A stretch of 64,000 nucleotides of DNA from Karstenula rhodostoma CBS 690.94 (taxonomy: Eukaryota > Ascomycota > Dothideomycetes > Pleosporales > Didymosphaeriaceae), in contig MU001500.1 of NCBI GenBank assembly GCA_010093485.1, positions 444,198 through 508,197 on the forward strand, in the 5' to 3' direction. The position numbers were made by a program, and so were the translations under genes. Shown piece after piece: positions 41,778 through 52,105 of the stretch. Under the pieces are notes generated by a model that had not been told where the DNA came from, did not search any database, and saw only the letters and a program-made list of their open reading frames with translations. How positions within the stretch are numbered: the first letter of the stretch is position 1; each line of letters opens with the position of its first letter.

Positions 41778-43160
41778 TGCGGCTGTAGGTCGATTTAATT
41801 CGTTGCGAATGTTCTGAGTCGGGTGCAGAGGAAGTATGTATTAGGTATGTGTTGGACACGATTTGGCTGGGTTGCTGTGGGAAGAAATCGCAGAGAGACT
41901 ACCAACATAATATACTCGACTTTGTATTTTCAATTACTTTTTCCTTCATGCAAGACCGTACAATCGCCGTTTAGCGCACACATTCGATTTCCAATCGAAG
42001 TCTCGCCCTGCTTTCAAGTGCAGCATAGATTAGTGTTGCTTACTGGGGTGCGGCGAAAACGCCGCAGCATGACGTGATTTGTGCATATTTGTCATCGGCA
42101 AAAATCGGCAATTCACCACCCGCTCCAAGTGCAATACTTAGTGCAGCTGGCATCAGCACTAGGTAGTGCAATAATTATTGAGCGCTCTAATAATAACTAA
42201 TACCTTGCCACCCTAATCCTACTAGAGGAGAACAGATCTCGCAGAGAATATAAGGTTTTAGCTAATCGCGTTAAGCTCAGACTAGCGCTCAATAATTATT
42301 GCACCACCTGTTGTCAGTCCTTCCACTTACGGTCTGCCCTCATACCGTCGCGACGTTGCGCGTATGTCAATCACTAATCACTTCTTTATCGTCGTTTTCC
42401 AATGACAACGCTGAGCACTGAGGAGCGGTTATACTAAACCGTGGCAGCCCAGGTTACTGCATGTCACGTGCAATTTGTATCACGTGCGACCATATCCCGA
42501 CATGTCCCCCGCCCACGACCCGGTCCGCTGTCCGTCTTTGTGCAATTCCTACCTACGTGCACTAAGTCTGGCATAGCAAAAGGTTCTTTAAGCCGGCTCC
42601 AATGTTTCTCACCTCTGGAGCTAATCCGCGAAGTGAGGTGGGATGGGAGCTGGGCGCCCAATGAATCTCGCTGGTAGCGGTTACGAGCTGGGTTGGTCTA
42701 TCGCAGCAAACTCTAGGGACGAGGCGGTGTATTGCAGCAAAATTTAGGGACGAGGTGGTATATGTGCTGCATGATCTTGCAATTTCGTAAGTCGCGCTTG
42801 TGCTGCAAGACTGATCATCAGTGCAGGAGGAAGAACCACCTTGGCACCGGATACGCAAAAGCACTCCATCAATGATCATGATGTTCCTCCCTGCAATGAA
42901 ACCATCGTACGGAATTGGAGTAGGTTCGCGCACGGTAGAGATACTTGAAACGACGCTTGTCGCTTATTGGCGGAGGAATCGCGATGCCCCACTTTCAGCA
43001 ATGAAGTATAAACAAGCCTGACGTGTTTCTTGACCCGCGTATTCGTGGACATTGTATCTGATGAACTATTCCGGTAAGATAACAGATATAACTCTGCTGT
43101 CAAAGGCGTTGCGGTCGAGGTAGCGTTTCGCACTCGTCTTACTCGTTCTCCAAACTCACC
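41778..43160. other. Divergent intergenic region with a short inverted-repeat element
   Basis: 1.38 kb between the OYE gene (-) and the GDSL esterase (+). Contains the element at 42161-42309. The rest shows no gene. Confidence 0.5.
42161..42309. mobile_element. Candidate MITE, 26-bp terminal inverted repeats
   Basis: The left end 42161-42186 (AGGTAGTGCAATAATTATTG then AGCGCT) and the right end 42284-42309 (AGCGCTCAATAATTATTGCA then CCACCT) are reverse complements at 25 of 26 positions. The 149-base element has an AT-rich, non-coding centre. It is unrelated in sequence to the element at 19.8 kb. Target-site duplication not certain. Confidence 0.75.
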
Positions 43161-44132
43161 ATGGATTTCTTTTTGTGTATGCTGGCACTGGCAACCGCTT
43201 TCCACATTCCGATTTCCACCGCTGCCAACACCTCTAGCGATGGCACAAAGTACATGGTCGTTTTTGGCGATTCGTACTCCAGCACAGGTTTCTGGATCAC
43301 ATCGGGATATCCCTCAGCGAGCAATCCTATGGGCAATGGCGGATCTACGACAAGTGGTGGCCTGAATTGGGCTGGCATCGTAACCAAACAACTCAACACT
43401 TCGCTACTTCTCACCTACGATTTCGCCGTATATGGCGCTACTGTCGATACTTCGCTCGTGCGAGGCAACACGCCCGATGTGAAGCAACAAGTTGGATATT
43501 TTAACCAATACCTGTCGAACAAGCCAAGTTACGCGCCCTGGACCTCTAACAACCTCCTCGTCGCCATTTGGATCGGAATTAATGACCTAGGCAACCCGTT
43601 CTGGGACGGCACCACTCCCCCGACAGACAAGGTACTGGATAAATACTTCGATCTGGTGCAGAATTTGACGGATTCTGGCGTGAAACAGTTTGCATTTCTC
43701 ACTGTACCACCGTTCCAGAATGCGCCCAGTTTCCTGCAGTCGGATACTACGAAGTTGGTATCCAGTATCTCTTCTTGGAACTCGGCTCTGAAAACGAAGG
43801 TGAACGAATTCACGGGCGCGAACAAGGGTGTGACCGCGCAGTATATCGAAACAGCGAGTTCGTTTACTACGGCTTTGGAGAACCCTTCAAAATATGGCGC
43901 TACGGATGCAAAGTGCTCGAACCCAGACGGCACCAAATGCTTGGTAAGTGGAGATTATTTTACCGGACGCCTGAATAGAGTGCGCGATATACCTGACATT
44001 CGTGCTTCGTGTGGTAGCCAATTTCTCTGCTGACTTTGCTTGCAGTGGTACGACGGATATCATGCTGGGCAAGCTATCCACAAGCTTGTTGCCGAAGCCT
44101 TTGTACGTGCACTTAAAGGCTCTTTCTTCTAA
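43161..44132 (+). CDS. Secreted GDSL (SGNH) esterase/lipase
   Basis: Exons 43161-43943 and 44046-44132 (102-base intron GTAAGT...TTGCAG) total 870 bases, 289 residues. Signal peptide to about residue 21 (FHIPISTAA). Block I VVFGDSYS gives the nucleophile Ser38. Block III is GINDLGN (~139-145), with the oxyanion Asn. The short second exon brings WYDGYHAG with Asp264 and His267, completing the catalytic triad; without the splice these residues would be lost. Such enzymes deacetylate plant polysaccharides or cleave acyl esters (carbohydrate-esterase family 16 style). Probably extracellular. Confidence 0.9.
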
Positions 44133-44790
44133 AATCGGATTCAAGGAGGCACAATTGTATATATGTCAAACTCCTTCAAGAATTTCGCATTGTCTGCGTT
44201 TGGCTTTATGGCCCTCTCTGGCATATACGTGACCTCGATGCAGTGCCAAAATGAGGAGAATATCGATCCCACGGTTCTCGGTACGCTTTTGCAGCACTAG
44301 AAGACATCACGAAAGGCAAGACACGATTTTCTAATCCTAGCGATATCTCGACCATGGTATTAAGAACGTCAATCAACAACGTGGGGGGAACACACAATGA
44401 TCGACATCATGAGAAGTGCCGATAACCGAGTTTGACCGCACTACTGCCGTAGCCAACACACCAATCTGCCCGCATAGCCGCACCTAGTGGATGTTATCAG
44501 TACTTTCAATACAAGACCATGCTCTTCCTGTCTACGAATCTGTTAATGCGCAAGGCAGAAACGTCTGCCGACGTCATACTCGACTAGCTTTGCGACTGCT
44601 TTCTACACTTGCGGATTCTGCCCAGGGTTGTCTCTTCTGCCCCGGGTTGTCTCGCGACCTAAATGTGATATTACTATTTTTACTATTCTTACACGTTCCT
44701 CCGTCCCTAGGTATCTTATCGCTGTTTGCGTGGAGGAAAGTCTACCCCGCGGCCCGTACCGTCACATTGCGGGGTCGACGTCGCGACACC
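44133..44790. other. Intergenic region
   Basis: 658 bases between two + genes. Open frames reaching back from 44791 lack coding character. Presumed promoter of the transporter. Confidence 0.45.
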
Positions 44791-46499
44791 ATGAGTTCTC
44801 CCGTCGTTGAACAACAAACACAGCCACAGACTCCATGCCGCCGCTCTTCGATAGAGTCTGCATCTAGCGCTGCAGAAAGACTGAAATGGCGCAATCACCC
44901 TGAAGTCACGTCGCCCGGTCTGGACCGGAGCAACCCGTTCGAAGATGATCACGTGGTGTCGCAGGATCCCTTTCCAACCATCTCAGACAGCGATGAATTC
45001 GATAACGAGGTTAGTACAAAAGATCATTATTATGAACGGAAAGGTCATAGAAAAGACAAAGAAAGGGAAAGAGGGGCCAATGAACAGGGTGCAGGCGATC
45101 TGGGAGTACTTCAAGGAGCCGAGAAGGAATCGGATGGGGGACAAAGATTGAGTTGGAGGGAGAGGATCCGACATTTCACTTGGACGTGGTTCTGCATGAC
45201 AATGGCTACAGGTGGCATCGCCAACGTGCTATACACGGGTTTGTCGATCTCGCCCCTCACAGACACAGCCCTTCGACTAACAACACTCCAGTACCTTTCC
45301 GCTTCCGTGGCATCTACACCCTAGGCTGTATCTTCTTCATCTTTAACATGGTTCTGTTCCTTTTCAACACTATCATGATCTCCCTCCGCTTTTACTGGTT
45401 CCCGAAGACCTTCAAAGCGTCCTTCCTCCACCCCACAGAGAGTCTCTTCATCCCCGCCGCGATCATCAGCTTCGGCACCATCCTCATCAACATTAGCCAG
45501 TACGGCGTCGATAAAACAGGGTTCTGGCTCGAGAAAACGATGATGATCCTATACTGGATAGACTGCGGACTGGCCATCGGCTTCTCCGTGGGAATCTACC
45601 TCATCATGTGGTCAACCCAGACTTTTACCATCTCACAGATGACGCCAGTGTGGATCTTCCCCGCGTATCCGCTGCTGATCATCGGTCCACATGCGGGGAA
45701 CCTCGCGCCGAAAATATCGGACCCGAATCGTGCGCTACTGGTCATCCTCTCCGGCTATGTTATACAGGGCATCGGCTTCCTTGTCTCCTTGATGATTTAC
45801 AGCGCCTTCATTTACCGCTTGATGACACAGAAGCTACCTAAGGAGTCGATGCGCCCGGGCATGTTCATCAGTGTGGGACCGTCCGGCTTCACCATCGCAG
45901 GCATAATCAACATGGGGCAGGAATTACCCAACGTCGTGCCCGAGGACTTTATGGGAAAAGGCATGGGCGAGCTCGCCGGCAAGGTCGGCATGATCGGTGC
46001 CAACTTCATGGGGCTGTGGCTCTGGGGTCTCGCGTTATGGTTCTTCCTCGTAAGCGTGGGTGCACATTATAGCTGTGTGCGCAGAGGCAAGATGGACTTT
46101 GCAATGACGTGGTACTCGTTCATCTTCCCGAACACGGCGCTTACGACGGCCACGTTTGCGATTGCGAAGGCGTTGAACGGGAACAGACCCATCCAGTATG
46201 TCGGGGCCGCGCTGACGATTCTGGTCATCGTGACGTGGCTGTTGGTGTTTGGCATGATGTTCCGCGCTCTGAAGCTTCACCAAATCTTATGGCCGCAGAA
46301 GCAAGAGGATCGTACGGAGGGTGGCTGGAAGCAGCAGAGTGCGGAAGAGCAGCGGAGGAGGAGATATGAAGGCGGACTAGATGGCTCGGAGGAAGGTAGG
46401 GTTCGCGGCTGGAGTATGGTGAGAACCTTGAGTAAGCGTGGGAGACCTGAGGGTGATGCAAGAAACAGAGCGTGGAGTTTCAGGAGGGGACCACCGTGA
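44791..46499 (+). CDS. TDT-family transporter (C4-dicarboxylate/malate or sulfite type)
   Basis: Exons 44791-45238 and 45292-46499 (53-base intron with a GTTTGT donor) total 1656 bases, 551 residues. A long hydrophilic N-terminus of about 130 residues precedes RHFTWTWFCMTMATGGIANV, the first membrane helix with the ATGG signature, and the splice restores VPFRFRGIYTLGCIFF. About ten hydrophobic helices follow (ISFGTILINISQYG, FTIAGIINMGQE and others), ending in a charged tail. This is the SLAC1/TDT fold of Mae1 malate permease and Ssu1 sulfite pump. The central VGPSGFTIAGIINMGQE fits the common fungal malic-acid-transporter group. Substrate assignment is inference. Confidence 0.87.
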
Positions 46500-47332
46500 A
46501 CAATTATAGAAGTTTCTGGACTGAAGCTTACTGCCTTTTCAATCTTAATCGGATGGCGATACTCTTGTGTTAGCGGGGCCCTTGTAAAAGAACAAAGATG
46601 AACAGCTGATCACCGAAGTAATAAATTCAACCTTGACGGTGGCTCATGGTACGAAATCATACGGAATTCTCAGCAAAGGAAGCTTGGCATGATCGACAAA
46701 AGTACATGCTACAGAATGCGGATAGAAGTTTATCTCGCGTGTCTTTTGGCCCGTCTTTGATAATCCAGCACAGCTCGTGAGCAGAAGGCCTACCTTTGGG
46801 CTTTCTGGATTCTTCACGAGTTTATACGGTAGAAGTCTCTTATTTTCAATTTTTAGGTCGCCGCCTTGCGCGATGAGATCCTAACTATAATTCTGCTGGC
46901 TGACACATCTTGGGACTTTTGACTCTCTATGTGTTTTAGAGAAGATCTGTAATTTTTATTTGGTATCGAAGCCATGTTGCCTTTGATCGTTTCTGGAGTT
47001 CTTTCGTATTATATATATTGTATACGATCACTATGAGGGTGGGTAAATCAATGAAGGGGTGGATAACACAAGTCGTCGCGCTTTGCCAATGCACGAACAA
47101 AGGGGGACCAAAAAAGCGGCTAAGGCGCGCTCAGCATCTGTGCGCAGGCTAACCAAAAAGGGCGTGAATTCGTATTGTTTTGAGTTTCTGCAAGCCGAAT
47201 ACATGAGATTATGCGGTATTATATATGCTCGTTTCAGCTAGCTCAGCTCTAAGCCTTTTTGGTTAGCTCTGCGCATCGACGCTGCGTCACGCCCACGCCG
47301 TCACGAAGTGCTCTCCTGCGATCGCATCCGGT
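46500..47332. other. Intergenic region with an imperfect inverted repeat
   Basis: 833 bases between two + genes, AT-rich. Apart from the inverted repeat listed separately, no gene is visible. Confidence 0.5.
47135..47276. repeat. Imperfect inverted repeat, possible MITE remnant
   Basis: The left arm GCGCAGGCTAACCAAAAAGG (about 47141-47160) matches the complement of the right arm CCTTTTTGGTTAGCTCTGCGC (about 47254-47274) with a one-base difference in the middle. Similarity extends weakly outward. The spacer is about 95 AT-rich, non-coding bases. Size and form fit a degenerate inverted-repeat element. Confidence 0.5.
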
Positions 47333-49231
47333 ATGTCACTCGTTGCTGCCTTAGCTACGGTTCATCGATCTTCGACCCCGAATACGATTTTGAGCTCTTT
47401 GCGAATGAGTTGGTTCAACCGACAGCTCTTCAGATCTTCTCTATTCGCGAAGTCGCCCTCAACGCTGCATTCCCGGCAGTACACAACGACTTCGCACGCC
47501 GCCGACATTCTTCGAGGCTGCGATGTGCAGCAATTCTACAAATACACCTCGGGTCGATGGCTCTGGAATGGAGAATATCAGCTTGCTCGCCGTTACGTGG
47601 AGTTCGACCTACCAGGACTCCTCCAAGTCTCAGCACAAGCCATCGGAGCTCGCTCTTGCGTCAAAGTCCAGAAACTGCCTGAAGGAAACTTCAACAAGGT
47701 CTTCCTGCTTGCCATGGACGACGGCCGAGAATTAATCGCCAAACTCCCGAACCCGAATGCTGGACGGCCGCACTTTACGACAGCCAGCGAAGCCGCCACC
47801 ATGGACTACGTACTGCTCATCGACTCATTACAGCTGGAGGTTGCTGACATGAATTTATGTTGCAGGTTCGAAATGTTCTTGGTATCCCGGCCCCCCGGGT
47901 ATATGGCTGGAGCTCCTCGAAAGACAATCCTGTCAGAGCAGAGTACATACTGATGGAACGCAGTGGAGGTGTGGAATTGGGCAAGATATGGCATGATATG
48001 CCTTGGGAAGAAAGACTTGAGGTTGTCCGGTCCTTGGTTGGGTACGAGAAAGCCTTTGTTTCTGCCAATCTTCCTATGTACGGGAGCTTGTATTATGCGA
48101 AGGACCTACCTAGCCCAAGTCCAAGTCAATTTCTTGACTCCGTCAACTCAATAGACAAGGGAGAAGCCTTCGTAGTCGGCCCGACAACTAACAGGGCATT
48201 CTTCGACCAAGGAAGAGACTCCGTCGAAGTAAATCGAGGGCCATGTAAGTTCCCTTACCTTCCCATCATGCTCGTCCCAAGCTGATTAGATGACAGGGCC
48301 TTCGCTCAACGAACTTGTCCATTCCCGCGCCACCCGAGAGCTAATGTGCATTGAAAAGTTCTCGTCGTACCCTGGTCAGCAAGGGCTGTTCAGCGGTCCT
48401 AACCAATACTGCCCCACCAGATCATTGAAGGTCGGAGTCCTCCGGGATTATCTGAAAGTCGCCACCCAGATTTTGCCTAACGATGTCAGCCTATCAAAGC
48501 CGACTCTATGGCACTCCGATCTGCACAGTGAGAACATCTTTGTTGACCCTTCTCAGCCGACAAGAATCCTCAACATCATCGACTGGCAAGCGGTCAATGT
48601 TTCCCCGCTCTTCCTCCAAGCACGCCATCCTTCGCTCATCGAGTTTGAAGGGCTAATACCAGAAGGCTTTAAGCCCATAACACTACCCGATAATTTTGAT
48701 GATATGAGCCAGGAGGCACAACACCAAGCCAAGAATCTCCGGGCTGCTCAGTCTCTCTACAAGCTCTATGAAATCCTCATTCTCCGGCAATGTCCGGAGA
48801 TAGCTCATGCTCTGCGTTTCCGAGACACTCTGCCCGGTCAAATTACTGGATTGGCAAGCTCAATCTTTAGCGATGGAGAGCCAATCCTACAGGGAATGCT
48901 CATTCGACTTCAGGACGAGTGGGCCACATGTGTTGGGTCTTCCATACCGTGCCCCCTCTCCTCCGCTCCCGAAATTAAGAAGCAGCAGGAACGTCTCGAG
49001 GCGAGTTGGAGCGAAGGTGTCGAGCTAATGCATGAGGTTTTGACCGAGATCGGCGTCTATCAAGGATGGGATGGTTGGGTCAATCATAACAACTACTCCA
49101 TGTATAAGGAGCGGTTGGCCCGATGCCGTAAGAACTTTCTCGACCGCTATGCGAAAACTGAAGAGGAGAGGAGTCAATGGGTCCAAGCCTGGCCGTTTGA
49201 AGATAAAACGCATCTGCCAACTTCTCTATAA
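47333..49231 (+). CDS. Aminoglycoside-phosphotransferase-like kinase (AIM9-type)
   Basis: Exons 47333-47809, 47866-48244 and 48297-49231 (introns of 56 and 52 bases) total 1791 bases, 596 residues. A second in-frame ATG at 47405 (MSWFNRQLFR) begins an Arg/Ser-rich stretch to about RQYTTTS that looks like a mitochondrial presequence. The family opening FYKYTSGRWLWN is followed by VQKLPEGNFNKVFLL (nucleotide loop) and IAKLPNPNAG (ATP-binding Lys). The catalytic loop is H358-S-D360-L-H-S-E-N365, and the Mg2+-binding Asp is in IIDWQ (~381). The RGPW motif is formed across the second splice. Substrate unknown; such proteins are numerous in filamentous fungi and yeast Aim9 is mitochondrial. Confidence 0.88.
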
Positions 49232-49463
49232 GCTCAGAATTGTAGAACCGCATACTGTGTCTCATCTCATCCGTAGAGAATTGCGAGAGAACGCTTCAAG
49301 AGACTTTGTGGACGAATATAGCAGTTGAAGTGTTAAGGGAAGCGCTAGATGGCGTTGAATTTATGAAGGCGCTCCTGCCGTACCCAAGGGGAGCACCAGA
49401 AGACCCCACACACATGTATAGAAGCCATAATCAAATGCGTTGTTTCTACAACAGGCTGCCTGC

Positions 49464-50904
49464 CTACCTATGCTGCACAAGCCGCACCTCACTCCCTACA
49501 CTACTCATACTTCTCAAACTCGCCTCTCTACCCACCCCTCCATTCCCACCCCCACCGGCATCCGCATCAACTTCCTTCATCTCCTCCCCATTCAACACAA
49601 CCCTTACACCGCCCGCATCCCCCGCCCTCCTCCCCACGACCCTCGCCTCCGCACTCTCCAGCCTCGGACTCTCAGGGTCACTCACACTCCTCCCTATCGA
49701 ATGCACCGAAGGCGCCGAAGATGCCGAGGATGTGGAGATCGGAATGGGCGCCGAGATGACGATCTCGCGGACTTTGCCGCGCGATCTAGCGCGGAAGAAG
49801 AACACGGCGCCGACAACGAGGAAGAGCCCGAGGATCATGGCGGCGAGGATGATGCCGATTTTGGCGCCAGTGGCTATGTCGGAGGTATCTTCTTCCTCCC
49901 CATCTTCTGGGTTATTGGAAGAAAATGGTAGCGGCGGTCTATCCGGGCTCTGAGTAGGAGCGGCGCTCGCGGATGTGGGATTTGACTTTTGTGCATTCGA
50001 TATGCAGTCATACCTCCCCTTGATGTTCGATTTGTCCAATTCATCGCAGGAGTCGTCGATGTCTTCTGTAGACGAGATGGCCAGGGTACCGGTAACGGTC
50101 GTGAGGATAGGCATCGACACGTTGGCGAAGATTCCACTGAGGCGCACATCTCCCTTTACGCTCTCCAGCTTCTCGAATGCCAGACTCTTCAGCCCACCAT
50201 TCCCCTCCACTGTGAAGTCCCCCGCTATACTCTTGATAGCATAGATATCCGCCGTATCTAAAACCGCATTCCTACTGATTTCCACAGAGCCATCAACAGC
50301 CTCCCACGGCAGACTAATACCCGCGAGGTTCGCGTTGGAGGAGATGTTGAGAGAAATGGAAACAGGCCACTTCAGCCAATCCACGCTCTCCAGCCCTGTT
50401 TTCACAACGCTGACCACACTCCTCGGCCCCAGGCTCCACCCGAAACTACAGTTCTCTAGCGCAGGGAGGTTCTCTAGGTCCAACGTATCCAAAACATCTA
50501 AGCTGGAGAAGTTGAGCGAGGAGAGGTTGGGCAGGTCGCTCAGCGTGAGGGCGTCGATCGAGACCAGAGAAGAGGAGGATATCGAGTGTAGCGATTTCGC
50601 AGCCGTCGCGTTTAGTGTAGCGAGTGATTTCGGTCCGTTGAGTTGGATGTCTGCGGGCGCGGAGGAGGTGATTGTGACAGAGGCTGTGATGTTGGTGCAT
50701 TTGTTGAGGGCGGCGACATCGGCGGGGGAAGATATGGTGAGGCCGTTTGGATCTTTGCAGTCTGTTCCGCGGATCTTGGTCAGCGGGTGCTTATACTATG
50801 ATCGGCTGTCACGAGGGAGAGGGAGGAGACATACCCAGGGCGTGAGCTACACAAATGCAGACCTGCACGACCGCACAAACAGACAGAAAACTAAAGCGCC
50901 CCAT
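49464..50904 (-). CDS. Ecm33-like receptor-L-domain membrane protein
   Basis: Exon 1 is 50835-50904 and exon 2 is 49464-50761 (73-base intron GTATGT...GAACAG). The total is 1368 bases, 455 residues. Signal peptide in exon 1 (MGRFSFLSVCAVVQVCICVA). The ectodomain carries irregular Leu-rich receptor-L repeats such as ALTLSDLPNLSSLNFSSLDV and KSIAGDFTVEGNGG, with two C-terminal Cys as in Ecm33/Sps2. Unlike GPI-anchored Ecm33, it has a Pro/Ser linker, a transmembrane helix at about residues 323-346 (IGIILAAMILGLFLVVGAVF) with Arg residues after it, and a ~110-residue cytosolic tail rich in Ser and Gly. It may be a wall-integrity or adhesion protein with signalling capacity; that is inference. Confidence 0.85.
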
Positions 50905-52105
50905 GGCTAATCATGCACAAAAAAAGAATGACTGTGGTGAGGTTTGATCTCGACTTCAAAAGAATGGCTAGGGTATCAGCGTCCACCTAAAGACATATCA
51001 ACAACAGTACGTGCGGCAGAGCCAGCGTGAAGCACGATACGCGCAACGCGGGGCAAGTGACTTCTTTTGCAGCCCGGCATGCAGCCTTTACGCGTCGCCG
51101 AATAGAAGAGATAATGTGTTTCATAGGGAAACGGCCAATGACCGATGGGGTGGTTTGCATGTCCGTTATTCTCGACTTCCTAATCGGGCGAGTCCGCCAC
51201 GCCCGAACTCCGGCCGCTTGCATGTTTCCTGCAATGCGACCGCCATTTTGCCCCGAGCTAGGTTGAGAGTGATTCTGGATCTGTTTGATGAGGGTAGATG
51301 GGTTGGAACATGTCGATGTCGGAATAGGCATACACTCGTTGCATTGGGGAGCGCCGAGCAAATAGCAAGATGTAAGAAACGCCTGCAAACTGTTGGTCCG
51401 TACGGATCGTGCCGTTACTCCAAGCTTCAACGTTCGTTAAGCACGGAAAGGCGTACAGAACGCTTTTTAGTGCCTGTCATATCCGCTGTCAGCGCCGCTA
51501 GGTTTCAGTACAGGCCACGCTTGGGGTCTTCTAGAAGCTGTATATTATCTACACCCCCGGCCCCATTGTCGTCAGAGCCTATCTTTAGTGAGGGCAGGCA
51601 TTCACGATCCTTCAACATGTGGCCAGGTGGTCAGCAGCGCTCCTGTTGTTTCATCGCTAATGTGCGAATCACCGCGTACAAACGAGGCAGACAGCAATGA
51701 AAGCTATCCAATCGAATTATCGTAAATATCCAAGTCCTAAAAGATGGTAGAAAGTTAACAAGTACACCAAAGCTAGAGGAGCAGATCCCACAGCATGGGC
51801 TCTGAGCGCAACTGATCGGCGAGGCACGATCCCAGCTCTTGTGATTGTGGTCCTTGCGCTCGAGGATGGAATGTCATCCATGTAGAAGCATCATGCAGGC
51901 TAGGCTGTTTAGCCACTTCCGTTGGGGCCAGATCCTGCGCACCACTCTGATTGTACGCACAAACGCGGACACCAGAACAACAACATTTCCCGTGAACTTC
52001 CATTAATATCCTAGCAATACGTTAACATCCGTAGAACCACAGAGTAATTACACATACCCATACCCTTGAAAGTCGTTACAAATGATCACAACCTCCGCCC
52101 TTTAC
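50905..52105. other. Intergenic region
   Basis: 1.2 kb between two - genes. A 229-codon open frame at 51011-51700 (+) has no domain and an Arg/Ser-rich composition typical of chance frames. No repeat or RNA seen. Confidence 0.5.

Noticed and set aside
51011..51700. 229-codon plus-strand frame
   Set aside because: Arg/Ser-rich chance frame with no domain and no supporting context.
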